A stretch of DNA of 9,802 bases from Burkholderiaceae bacterium (GCA_025458735.1 JALORV010000012.1:1-9802); one strand, 5' to 3'; positions 1-7,063 are shown, numbered from the stretch's first letter. Translations and numbers: made by a program. The notes: generated by a model not told the origin, from the sequence alone.

Positions 1-330
1 CGCCGCCGGCGCATGCACACCGTCCTGCAGCCCGCTGCGGATCAGGTTCAGCAGCGGTGGGATCTGCTCGGCAGCGGCGGCCGACAGCAGCGTGATCGGC
101 ACGATCACCAGCACGACGATCAGGATCAGCATCGTGCTGGCAGCCAGGGTCGCATTGCCACCCACCGTTCGCTGCAGCCGGCGGAACAGCGGCCAGGTTG
201 CGATCGCCAGTACGCCGGCGAACAACATGGCCGACAGGAACGGCTGCAACACCATGAAGATGCCGACCACGATGATGGCGGCTCCGCCGATACGGAAAAT
301 GGTGTCGAAGTTGGCCTGGATCGAGGGCAT
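1..330 (-). CDS. AI-2E family transporter (PerM-like permease), N-terminal part, runs off the window
   Basis: The reverse strand reads as an open frame of 110 residues starting MPSIQANFDTIF from the ATG whose complement lies at 328-330; the C-terminal part lies left of position 1. The visible part is strongly hydrophobic. One or two membrane segments lie at about residues 15-48, then a short basic stretch (FRRLQRTVGG), then another membrane segment at about 62-85 leading into AAAEQIPPLL. This layout matches the start of AI-2E/PerM-type inner-membrane permeases, which are usually about 350 residues. Family members have been linked to autoinducer-2 or ion/proton export, so the substrate cannot be stated. 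No good ribosome binding site precedes the ATG, and the frame stays open upstream without an obvious better start. It has the same orientation as the tRNA at 699-770 but is separated from it by hairpins. Family call fairly sure; function open. Confidence 0.8.
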   Translation of the reverse strand, partial: MPSIQANFDTIFRIGGAAIIVVGIFMVLQPFLSAMLFAGVLAIATWPLFRRLQRTVGGNATLAASTMLILIVVLVIVPITLLSAAAAEQIPPLLNLIRSGLQDGVHAPAA

Positions 331-624
331 GGTCGGCAGCGGGTCGACGAACAGAGCGCAGCTTAATCGCTTCGGCCCTTCCGTCGTGGCGGTATCGCAG
401 CGGAGCGCTCACGCGGGCCGCAAGCGCGCACGGTGTCGCCGAGGTGTCTCGCCGCAGCCGACGTCGGAGTCGGGCTTGCTCACCACGGGTCGAGGCATCG
501 ACGGGTGCCGCACTTGCGCGGGGTGTTGACAGGCACGGGCAGCGCTCCCTGCGTCAGCAGGCGCCTCGACGCAACCCCGGGCTTTCCTCGCGCAGGGCAT
601 CTTGTTTGCAAATGCTCTGGCAAT
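331..624. other. Intergenic stretch with no supported gene
   Basis: About 290 bases between the permease start and the hairpin pair hold no gene I can support. Frames open here on both strands, but their translations are rich in Arg, Ala, Cys and Pro, lack recognisable motifs and look like ordinary GC-rich noise. A TTGACA hexamer at 526-531 (plus strand) has no matching -10 box at 16-18 bases. The permease promoter probably lies here, reading leftward, but I cannot point to a convincing -35/-10 pair. Confidence 0.5.
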
Positions 625-652
625 GGTCGTGGCACGGGCAGGTGCCACGACC
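625..652. repeat. Perfect inverted repeat, 11-bp stem with 6-nt loop
   Basis: GGTCGTGGCAC at 625-635 pairs perfectly with GTGCCACGACC at 642-652 around the loop GGGCAG. There is no T-run on either side, so on its own it is not a classical intrinsic terminator. It sits 8 bases from a second perfect hairpin, downstream of the tRNA in the tRNA's direction. It may stabilise a 3' end, help termination, or be a dispersed palindromic repeat. Confidence 0.6.
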
Positions 653-660
653 CGCGCGCG

Positions 661-688
661 GAAAAGTCGCGCGCAGGCGCGACTTTTC
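661..688 (-). terminator. Hairpin terminator downstream of tRNA-Arg, possibly bidirectional
   Basis: GAAAAGTCGCGC (661-672) and GCGCGACTTTTC (677-688) form a perfect 12-bp stem around the 4-nt loop GCAG. The GC-rich core is flanked by an A-tract on one side and a T-tract on the other, so either transcript ends in a U-rich arm. It begins 11 bases past the 3' end of the minus-strand tRNA, the expected place for its terminator. The plus-strand T-tract (TTTTCTT) is slightly longer, so it could also block rightward transcription. Confidence 0.7.
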
Positions 689-698
689 TTCGCGCGCG

Positions 699-770
699 TC
701 CCCCCGCCGGGAATTGAACCCAGATCTAGCGCTTAGGAGGCACTCGTTCTATCCGTTGAACTACGGGGAG
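699..770 (-). tRNA. tRNA-Arg (anticodon CCU, reads AGG)
   Basis: The reverse complement folds as a complete 72-nt cloverleaf. The acceptor stem CTCCCCG pairs with CGGGGGG, including one T-G wobble at the second pair. The D-arm is GTTC/GAAC. The anticodon arm is AGTGC-CTCCTAA-GCGCT, with CCT at 737-735. The variable loop is 4 nt and the T-arm is CTGGG-TTCAATT-CCCGG. The anticodon makes it the Arg isoacceptor for AGG, a rare codon in such a GC-rich genome. CCA is not encoded: after discriminator A at 699 comes CGCG, so CCA must be added by nucleotidyltransferase. The gene begins 7 bases downstream of a TATACT box and ends 11 bases before a terminator hairpin, so it appears to be a monocistronic unit. 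Confidence 0.95.
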
Positions 771-785
771 TGCGACGAGTATAGC
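756..785 (+). promoter_or_regulatory. Possible sigma-70 promoter for parE, overlapping the tRNA promoter
   Basis: TTGAAC at 756-761 and TATAGC at 780-785 are spaced by 18 bases and face parE. The -35 element lies inside the 5' end of the tRNA gene, and the -10 shares 4 bases with the tRNA's own -10 on the other strand. Transcription would begin near 792, giving an untranslated leader of about 125 bases before parE. The prediction is from sequence only. Confidence 0.35.
778..783 (-). promoter_or_regulatory. Probable -10 box of the tRNA-Arg gene
   Basis: On the minus strand this reads TATACT, one mismatch from TATAAT, in otherwise very GC-rich DNA. Only 7 bases (777-771) separate it from the first base of the mature tRNA. 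The upstream -35 region is poor (GC-rich, no TTGACA-like hexamer at 17 bases). The position and the match support a sigma-70 promoter. The near absence of a 5' leader is discussed in the findings. Confidence 0.55.
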
Positions 786-916
786 GAGTGACCTCACCGG
801 CGGCCGATTCGGCACCGCTCGCCCGCGACCGGATCGACTGTTGAGCGCGACGGTGCGGGGCCGGCAGAGCCCGGATCGGCACCGCAGCCGGGCACAACTT
901 AGGGAAACGCAGTCTC

Positions 917-2911
917 ATGCAAGGCAAGTCGCGCAGCGACTCCCGGCGTCCCGCCGAATACGGCGAGGCATCGATCCGCGTGCTCAAGGGGCTCGAGCCG
1001 GTTCGGCAGCGTCCCGGCATGTACACGCGCACGGACAGCCCGCTGCACATCATCCAGGAAGTCATCGACAACGCCTCCGACGAAATCCTCGCCGGCTTCG
1101 GGCATCGGATCGATGTCACGCTGCACACCGACGGCTCGGTCAGCGTCGACGACGACGGTCGCGGCATCCCGGTCGGCCTGCATCCGGAGGAGAAGGCGCC
1201 GGTTGTCGAGATCGTGTTCACGCGCCTGCATGCCGGCGGCAAGTTCGACAAGCGCGCGGGCGGTGCCTATTCGTTCGCCGGAGGTCTGCACGGCGTCGGC
1301 GTTTCGGTGACCAACGCGCTGTCCTCGCGCCTCGACGTGACGGTCTGGCGCGACGGCAAGGTGCACACGATCGGCTTTGCCGACGGCGAAGTCGCGCAGC
1401 CGCTGAAGTCGGCCGCTGGCCGCGGGCAGCCCTCGCTCAAGCCGAGTGGAACCTGCGTGCGGGCCTGGCCGAATGCCCGCTACTTCGATGTCGCGGCGGT
1501 GCCGGTCGACGAACTCGAGCGGCTGCTGCGCAGCAAGGCGGTGCTGCTGCCCGGCGCCGAGATCTCGCTGACGATCGAGAAGACCGGTGTGACGCAGCGC
1601 TGGCGCTTCGACGGCGGCCTGCGCGAGTACCTGCTCGGCGCGCTGCCGGCCGACCCGCTGCTGCCGCCGTTCGAGTCGAGCGGCTATGCCGCGGCCGACG
1701 ACGAGTCGTATGCGGAAGGCGAGGGCGCGAGCTGGGTGGTGGTCTGGACCGACGATGGCGCACCGATCCGCGAGTCGTACGTCAACCTGATTCCGACGCC
1801 GGCAGGCGGCACGCACGAGGCCGGGTTGCGCGACGGGCTGTTCAACGCCGTGCGCGCCTTCATCGAGGCACACGGGCTGCTGCCCAAGGGCGTCAAGCTG
1901 CTGCCGGAGGACGTGTTCGCGCGTGCCAGTTTCGTGCTCTCGGCCAAGGTGCTCGATCCGCAGTTCCAGGGTCAGATCAAGGAGCGCCTGAACAGCCGCG
2001 ACGCGCTGCGCCTGGTGGCCTCCTTCGTGCGTCCGCAGCTCGAGTTCTGGCTGAACCAGCACCCGAACGAGGGCCGGCAGCTGGCCGAGCTGGTGATACG
2101 CCAGGCACAGGCGCGGGCGCGCGCCGGCCAGAAGGTCGAGAAGAAGAAGGGCTCGGCCGTCGCCGTGCTGCCCGGCAAGCTGACCGACTGCGAGTCGACG
2201 GACATCGCGCGCAACGAAGTGTTCCTGGTCGAGGGCGACTCGGCGGGCGGCTCCGCGAAGATGGGGCGCGACAAGGAGTTCCAGGCCATCTTGCCGCTGC
2301 GGGGCAAGGTGCTCAACACGTGGGAAGTGGAGCGCGACCGCCTGTACGGCAACGCCGAAGTGCACGACATCGCCGTGGCCATCGGCGTCGATCCGCACGG
2401 CGCGTCCGACGCCGTCAGCCTCGACGGGCTGCGCTACGGCAAGATCTGCATCCTCGCCGACGCCGACGTCGATGGTTCGCACATCCAGGTGCTGTTGCTG
2501 ACGCTGTTCTACCGGCATTTTCCGCAGCTGGTCGAGCGCGGCCACATCTTCGTGGCGCGGCCGCCGCTGTTTCGGGTGGACGTCAATGCGCAGGGCAAGC
2601 GGCCGGCCCGGCGGCTGTACTGCCTCGATGACGCCGAGCTGGCGGCGACGCTGGAGAAGCTCGGCGACGAAGGCGTGCGGGAAACCGCCTGGAGCATCGC
2701 GCGCTTCAAGGGCCTGGGAGAGATGAGCCCGGAGCAGCTGTGGGAGACGACGATGAATCCCGACACCCGGCGATTGCTGCGCGTCGGGCTGGGTGAGCTG
2801 CCGGCCGCGGCCACGTCCGCGACGATGACGATGCTGATGGGTCGGGCCGAGAGCCAGTCGCGCCGTGCCTGGCTCGAGGAACATGGTCACGAGGTCGAGG
2901 CCGATGTCTGA
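917..2911 (+). CDS. parE: DNA topoisomerase IV subunit B (ParE)
   Basis: This is the ATPase subunit of topoisomerase IV, which with ParC separates linked daughter chromosomes by ATP-driven strand passage in the cytoplasm. The 664-residue product has the full type II order. The GHKL ATPase has catalytic Glu48 and Mg-binding Asn52 (EVIDNASDE), Asp79 in DDDGRGIP, and the ATP lid GGLHGVG at 122-128. The transducer follows, with a lysine loop reading QIK (353-355) rather than the usual QTK. The TOPRIM domain has Glu439 in EGDSAGG and Asp515/517/519 in DADVDGS. The C-terminal block contains FKGLGEMSPEQLWETTMNP. It lacks the long GyrB-type insertion and has parC nearby, so ParE is preferred over GyrB. 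E. coli ParE is 630 residues; the extra length is mostly a short basic N-terminus and an acidic linker near 255-275. The start has a modest AGGGA about 11 bases upstream. The promoter may be the one at 756-785. Confidence 0.96.
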   Translation: MQGKSRSDSRRPAEYGEASIRVLKGLEPVRQRPGMYTRTDSPLHIIQEVIDNASDEILAGFGHRIDVTLHTDGSVSVDDDGRGIPVGLHPEEKAPVVEIVFTRLHAGGKFDKRAGGAYSFAGGLHGVGVSVTNALSSRLDVTVWRDGKVHTIGFADGEVAQPLKSAAGRGQPSLKPSGTCVRAWPNARYFDVAAVPVDELERLLRSKAVLLPGAEISLTIEKTGVTQRWRFDGGLREYLLGALPADPLLPPFESSGYAAADDESYAEGEGASWVVVWTDDGAPIRESYVNLIPTPAGGTHEAGLRDGLFNAVRAFIEAHGLLPKGVKLLPEDVFARASFVLSAKVLDPQFQGQIKERLNSRDALRLVASFVRPQLEFWLNQHPNEGRQLAELVIRQAQARARAGQKVEKKKGSAVAVLPGKLTDCESTDIARNEVFLVEGDSAGGSAKMGRDKEFQAILPLRGKVLNTWEVERDRLYGNAEVHDIAVAIGVDPHGASDAVSLDGLRYGKICILADADVDGSHIQVLLLTLFYRHFPQLVERGHIFVARPPLFRVDVNAQGKRPARRLYCLDDAELAATLEKLGDEGVRETAWSIARFKGLGEMSPEQLWETTMNPDTRRLLRVGLGELPAAATSATMTMLMGRAESQSRRAWLEEHGHEVEADV

Positions 2912-3058
2912 GTGCCGGAGCGCCTGTGACGCGCATGCGAGCGGGTCATCCGGTGTTAAGCCGGCGAAGCTCGTCGATTCTGGCCGGTTCGAAGCAGACC
3001 GCGGACGCGCATACTGGCGAGCCGCAGGATCCGTAGACCAGGGACGCCCGAGCGCCGC

Positions 3059-6000
3059 ATGAGAAACGCCCCGCCGTCGACCAGCTCATCGAGCGCCCCG
3101 CCGACCGTGGAGTTGCCGCTGGCCGGGCCGCGCGTGGCGTGGGTGCGCTGGTCGGTCGGTGCGCTGGCGCTGCTGCTGCTCATCACGCTGGCGGCGCCGC
3201 TGCTGCTGGCGGCCGCGTTCCAGGATGCCCATCCGGTGCTGATGCAGGCGTTGGCCTGGGCGCACCGGATCGCCGCCGCCGTCCTGGGCCTGCTGCTGCT
3301 GGCCTGGCTGGTCAATGCGCAGCGCGCACAGCATCGCGCCCGCACGCGCGCCCGGTTGTGGGAGCAGTCGATCGAGTCGATGAAGGTCGGCGTCGCGCTG
3401 TGGGACGCTCAGGATCGACTGATTGGCTGCAATGCGGCCTATCGCACTCTCTACTCGGAGGTCGCGGCGCAGCTGCAGAGCGGACGCACCTACCGCGAGC
3501 TGATGACCGCCTACTACGAGGTGGCGCCGCGGGAGGTCGTCGACGGCCGCACGCTGGAGGAGTTCATCGCCGACGGCGAACGCCGCCGGCGCAGCGGCTC
3601 CGAGGTGAGCGAGGTGGTGCGCCATCATCGCGGCCGCTGGCTGCTGATGACGGATTGCCGCACCGCCAACGGCGGCATCATCTGCTTCCGCAGCGACGTC
3701 ACCGAGCAGAAGGTGATCGAGCATGAGCTGACCAAGCGGCGCAAGCTGATCGACGACCTCGCGGCGCTCACCTACGACTGGTTCTGGCGCCAGGATCCTG
3801 ACGGCCGCTTCGTCGAGTTTTCGGCGGCGATGGAGGTGCACGTCAAGGCGTCGCCTGACCGGCTGCTCGGCCGCCGTCGGGAGGACATGCCGGGTTTCGA
3901 GGCCGACCCGAATCAGTATGCCGAGTACCGGGCCCGCCTGGCGCAGCGGCAGCCGTTCCCGTGGTTCACCTACCGGGTGCGACGTGGCGACGGCGTTCCG
4001 ATGTGGGTGGCCGTGACCGGCAAGCCCATATTCGACGAGAAGGGCGAGTTCCAGGGCTACTACGGCGCCGGACGCGACGTCACCGAGCGCGAGGACACCA
4101 TGATTGCCCTGCGTCGCAGCGAGGAACGCTTCCGCGCGCTGACGATGCTGGCGACCGAGTGGTACTGGGAGACGGATGCCGACCTGCGCGTGACTTCGGT
4201 GCGCGGCGACCCGGCGCGCCAGCAGCGCGTGGCCGAGTGGACGCTGAATCGCCGCTTCTGGGAGTTCGAGCACATCGATCCGGCCTTTGCGGTCGACTGG
4301 AGCATGCTGCGGGAGCGCCTGGCGCGCCGCGAGTCGTTCCGCAACGTCAAGCTGAAGCTCGTCAACGGCGACGATGTCGTCTACTACGAGCTGGCCGGCC
4401 AGCCGGTGATCGAACGTGGCGAGTACATCGGTTACCGCGGGCTGGCCTGGGACGTCACCGAGCGCGAGTCGCTGATCTCGCGCATCTCCGACAGCGAGGC
4501 GCGCTTCCGCGCACTGACCGAGCTGTCGTCGGACTGGTACTGGGAGATGGACGAGGCGCTGCGCTTCACGCAGCTGCGGCAGGGCGCGCGCGGTTCATTC
4601 GCGCTCGCCGAGGAAGAGGTGATCGGCAAGCCGCACTGGGAGCTGCCCGGCGAACTGATCCAGCCGTCGTCGTGGGACGAGCATCGCGCCACGCTGACAG
4701 CGCGCCGCCCCTTCCGCGACGTCATGTTCCGCCGCTGGATGCCCGACGGATCGCTGGTTTATCACGTCACCAGCGGCGACCCGGTGTTTGCCCCGGACGG
4801 CGTCTTCCGCGGCTATCGCGGCGTCGGCAAGAACATCACCGACCAGATCCGCGCGCAGGAGCGCATCGAGCGGCTGGCGACGGTGGATGCGCTGACGCAG
4901 CTGGCCAACCGGCAGACCTTCGACGAGCGCGCCGGACGGCTGCTGGCCACCTCCTACGCCGAAGGCAAGCGTTGCGCGCTGCTGTTCATCGATCTCGACA
5001 ACTTCCGCCTGCTGAACAACGGTTACGGGCATCGCGTCGGTGACGAGATGCTGGCGATCGTCGCCAGCCGCATGCGCGATGTCGTCGGCGAGCCGCACCT
5101 GCTGGGCCGCCGCGGCGGCGACGAACTGGTGGCGCTGCTGGTCGATCTGCCGCGGCCGGATGCAGCCGTCGAGATTGCACGCGGCCTGATCGACTCGATC
5201 TGCGAACCGGCCCGCATCCTCGGCATGGAGATCGCGGTCACGGCTTCGATCGGCATCAGCTTCTTCCCGCAGGACGGCATCGACCTCGACTCGCTGCTCA
5301 ATGCGGCCGATGCGGCGATGTACCAGGCCAAGGACAGCGGCCGGCGCACCTACGCGTTCTACACGCAGAACGTGGCGCGCCGCGTCGACCTGCGGCTGCG
5401 GCTGGAACAGCGGCTGCGCAAGGCGGTGGAGTCGCGCGACTTCAAGCTGTTCTTCCAGCCGCTGGTGTCGCTGGCCGACGGCAAGATGGTCGGCGCCGAG
5501 GCGCTGATCCGGTGGCGCGATGCCGAGCTCGGCGACATCTCGCCGGCCGAGTTCATTCCGATCGCGGAGGAATCCGGGCTGATCGTCGCGCTGGGCGACT
5601 GGGTGCTGCGCGAGGCCTGCCGCGCGCGCCAGGAGTGGCGTCATCTGCAGCTCGACATCCCGCCGGTGTCGATCAACATGTCGGGCGTGCAGCTGCGCCA
5701 GCTGGGCTGCGTCGAAGGGCTGCTCGACGTGCTCAACGCCTACGAGGTGCTGCCGGAGGAGATCGAAGTCGAGGTCACCGAGACCGGGCTGCTCGACACC
5801 TCGGCCGTGTCGCGCGAGAACCTGGTGCGCATGCGCAATGCGGGGGTGCGGCTGGCGCTCGACGACTTCGGTGTCGGCTTCTCGAGCCTGGCGCACCTGC
5901 GCGACCTGCCGATCCACCGCCTCAAGATCGACCGCAGCTTCACCGTCGAGTGCATGCGCGATGCGCGTACGCTGACCATCGTCAAGGCGGTGATCGAGAT

Positions 6001-6190
6001 GGCGCGCTCGCTCGGCATCAGCGTGACCGCCGAGGGCATCGAGACGCAGGCGCAGCAGACCTGGATGCAGCATCTTGGCTGCGACGCCGCCCAGGGCTAT
6101 CTGTTCGCACGCCCGATGCCCGGCGACGACTTCGTGAAGCTCTTCATCGACCGGCGCGGCACCGGCCGCGAGCGCTCGCTGATGCACTGA
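3059..6190 (+). CDS. Membrane-anchored multi-PAS GGDEF-EAL cyclic-di-GMP protein, probably a phosphodiesterase
   Basis: The 1043-residue product is a sensor enzyme of cyclic-di-GMP turnover. Two membrane segments (about 30-54 and 65-86) precede a PAS-like domain at about 100-215. Three related PAS modules follow, with WFW/WYW signatures at 241, 368 and 493, each ending in GY(R/Y)G...(D/N)(V/I)T. The GGDEF domain covers about 605-770 and the EAL domain about 785-1033. The EAL site looks complete: EAL with Glu814, Asn873, Glu905, Asp935-Asp936, Lys956, Glu992 and Gln1012. The GGDEF motif is GGDEL (686-690). The expected inhibitory RxxD six residues upstream is GEPH, although Asp645, Asn653 and Asp662 of the substrate/metal region are present. 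I infer that it mainly hydrolyses c-di-GMP, with the GGDEF domain weak or regulatory; residual cyclase activity is possible. The start lacks a strong ribosome site (AGGGACG about 12 bases upstream). It lies 147 bases after parE and 24 bases before the aminotransferase, probably co-transcribed with the latter. Confidence 0.93.
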   Translation: MRNAPPSTSSSSAPPTVELPLAGPRVAWVRWSVGALALLLLITLAAPLLLAAAFQDAHPVLMQALAWAHRIAAAVLGLLLLAWLVNAQRAQHRARTRARLWEQSIESMKVGVALWDAQDRLIGCNAAYRTLYSEVAAQLQSGRTYRELMTAYYEVAPREVVDGRTLEEFIADGERRRRSGSEVSEVVRHHRGRWLLMTDCRTANGGIICFRSDVTEQKVIEHELTKRRKLIDDLAALTYDWFWRQDPDGRFVEFSAAMEVHVKASPDRLLGRRREDMPGFEADPNQYAEYRARLAQRQPFPWFTYRVRRGDGVPMWVAVTGKPIFDEKGEFQGYYGAGRDVTEREDTMIALRRSEERFRALTMLATEWYWETDADLRVTSVRGDPARQQRVAEWTLNRRFWEFEHIDPAFAVDWSMLRERLARRESFRNVKLKLVNGDDVVYYELAGQPVIERGEYIGYRGLAWDVTERESLISRISDSEARFRALTELSSDWYWEMDEALRFTQLRQGARGSFALAEEEVIGKPHWELPGELIQPSSWDEHRATLTARRPFRDVMFRRWMPDGSLVYHVTSGDPVFAPDGVFRGYRGVGKNITDQIRAQERIERLATVDALTQLANRQTFDERAGRLLATSYAEGKRCALLFIDLDNFRLLNNGYGHRVGDEMLAIVASRMRDVVGEPHLLGRRGGDELVALLVDLPRPDAAVEIARGLIDSICEPARILGMEIAVTASIGISFFPQDGIDLDSLLNAADAAMYQAKDSGRRTYAFYTQNVARRVDLRLRLEQRLRKAVESRDFKLFFQPLVSLADGKMVGAEALIRWRDAELGDISPAEFIPIAEESGLIVALGDWVLREACRARQEWRHLQLDIPPVSINMSGVQLRQLGCVEGLLDVLNAYEVLPEEIEVEVTETGLLDTSAVSRENLVRMRNAGVRLALDDFGVGFSSLAHLRDLPIHRLKIDRSFTVECMRDARTLTIVKAVIEMARSLGISVTAEGIETQAQQTWMQHLGCDAAQGYLFARPMPGDDFVKLFIDRRGTGRERSLMH
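4076..4512 (+). repeat. In-phase direct repeats within the PAS modules (375-bp period)
   Basis: GACGTCACCGAGCGCGAG (18 bp) is identical at 4076-4093 and 4451-4468. CGCTTCCGCGC (11 bp) is identical at 4127-4137 and 4502-4512. Both pairs are exactly 375 bp, or 125 codons, apart, matching the PAS-module length. The residues match over a wider span (SEERFRALT at 354 and SEARFRALT at 479). This is an internal tandem duplication within the PAS-GGDEF-EAL gene. Confidence 0.8.
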
Positions 6191-6201
6191 CGCTCGCTTT
6201 C

Positions 6202-6208
6202 AAGGGGA
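6202..6208 (+). promoter_or_regulatory. Ribosome binding site of the aminotransferase gene
   Basis: AAGGGGA is the only good Shine-Dalgarno-like run between the upstream TGA (6188-6190) and the aminotransferase. It lies 6 bases before a CTG (6215) and 3 before an ATT (6212), but 48 bases before the first canonical start codon (GTG at 6257). It therefore supports a non-canonical upstream start. Confidence 0.6.
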
Positions 6209-6214
6209 ACCATT

Positions 6215-7051
6215 CTGCACACCACCTACTTCAACGGCCGCTGGGCCGACGGCAACGTGCCGCTGATCGGCGCCATGGATCACAGCGTCTGGCTGGGCTC
6301 GACGGTGTTCGACGGAGCGCGCTCGATCCATCGCATGGCGCCGGACCTGCGCGCCCATTGCGAACGCGTCATCCAGTCGGCGGCGCGGCTCGGCATGCAG
6401 GTCGAAATGCCGGCCGATGAAATGGTGCGGCTCGCCATCGAGGGCATCCATCGCTTTGGCCCGGAGGTCGATCTGTACATCCGTCCGCTGGTGTTCGCGA
6501 CGGCTGGCGTGCTGGTGCCGGAGCAGTGTGCGTTCGCGCTGTCGCTGTTCGAGGCGCCGCTGCCGCCGTTCGAGGGTTTCTCGGCGCATCTGTCGGAGCG
6601 GCGCCGGCCGTCGCCGCTGGCGGCCACCACCGATGCCAAGGCCTCGGCCCTGTACGCCAACGTGGCCCGCGCACTGCGCGAGGCCGCTGCCGCCGGTTTC
6701 CAGAATGCCGTGGTGCTCGATCCGGACGGCCACGTCGCCGAGTTCGCGACCGCCAACCTGTTCCTGGTGACGGCCGATGGCGACGTCGTCACGCCCGCAG
6801 CCAACGGCACCTTCCTGGCCGGCATCACGCGCGCGCGCGTGATTGCGCTGCTGGCCGAGGAGGGCATCGCGGTCGAGCAGCGGTCGGTAGCGCCTGCCGA
6901 ACTCGAGTCCGCACGCGAGATCTTCAGCAGCGGCAACTACAGCAAGGTCATGCCCTGCACCCGCTATGGCAGCCGCGAGCTGCCGGTGGGTGCCGTGGCG
7001 ACGCTCGCCCGTCGCCGCTACATGGAGTACGCGGCCGGTTGCCGCGTTTAG
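6215..7051 (+). CDS. Branched-chain amino acid aminotransferase (PLP fold-type IV)
   Basis: This cytosolic PLP enzyme probably interconverts valine, leucine and isoleucine with their 2-keto acids, using 2-oxoglutarate/glutamate. From 6215 it has 278 residues. The N-terminal block TTYFNGRW leads to MDHSVWLGSTVFDGAR. The PLP lysine is probably Lys142 in TDAKASALYAN, and Glu176 in VAEFATANLF should contact the PLP ring nitrogen. The phosphate-binding stretch is FLAGITRARV, and the C-terminal block is EIFSSGNYSKVMPCTRYGSR. These blocks resemble an alphaproteobacterial-type branched-chain aminotransferase rather than E. coli IlvE. D-amino acid aminotransferase or aminodeoxychorismate lyase share the fold but fit less well. 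The first canonical start, GTG at 6257, would delete the conserved TTYFNGRW strand, so CTG 6215 (or ATT 6212) is preferred. It follows the EAL gene closely and in the same frame. Confidence 0.88.
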   Translation: MHTTYFNGRWADGNVPLIGAMDHSVWLGSTVFDGARSIHRMAPDLRAHCERVIQSAARLGMQVEMPADEMVRLAIEGIHRFGPEVDLYIRPLVFATAGVLVPEQCAFALSLFEAPLPPFEGFSAHLSERRRPSPLAATTDAKASALYANVARALREAAAAGFQNAVVLDPDGHVAEFATANLFLVTADGDVVTPAANGTFLAGITRARVIALLAEEGIAVEQRSVAPAELESAREIFSSGNYSKVMPCTRYGSRELPVGAVATLARRRYMEYAAGCRV

Positions 7052-7063
7052 CTTGCGGCCGAT

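Noticed and set aside
526..554. TTGACA hexamer as a plus-strand promoter
   Set aside because: No A/T-rich -10 box lies at 16-18 bases (the spot reads CTGCGT), and no plus-strand gene begins nearby before the terminator-like hairpin.
409..791. Short frames on both strands between the permease and parE
   Set aside because: Some run across the tRNA and the terminator hairpins. The translations are Arg/Cys-rich without motifs, and none has a good ribosome site.
899..2890. Long minus-strand open frame opposite parE
   Set aside because: It mirrors the codon structure of parE in GC-rich DNA, and its His/Arg/Gln-rich product matches no family I know.
917..2911. Reading the topoisomerase pair as gyrB and gyrA
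   Set aside because: The B subunit lacks the long GyrB-type insertion, and the A subunit lacks the QRRGGKG box needed for DNA wrapping by gyrase.
3008..3013. CATACT as a -10 box for the PAS-GGDEF-EAL gene
   Set aside because: The upstream hexamer at 17 bases (GTTCGA) is a poor -35 match, so the evidence is too thin to list as a promoter.
2904..3062. Frame of 52 codons (MSECRSACDAH...) that overlaps the parE end and meets the next gene as ATGA
   Set aside because: The neat overlaps at both ends are attractive, but third-position G+C is only about 65% (33 of 51 codons), close to background and well below the neighbouring genes. The product shows no recognisable motif.
4595..6187. Long minus-strand open frame opposite the GGDEF-EAL coding part
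   Set aside because: It is an antisense shadow of a well-supported gene, with low-complexity His/Arg/Gln-rich sequence.
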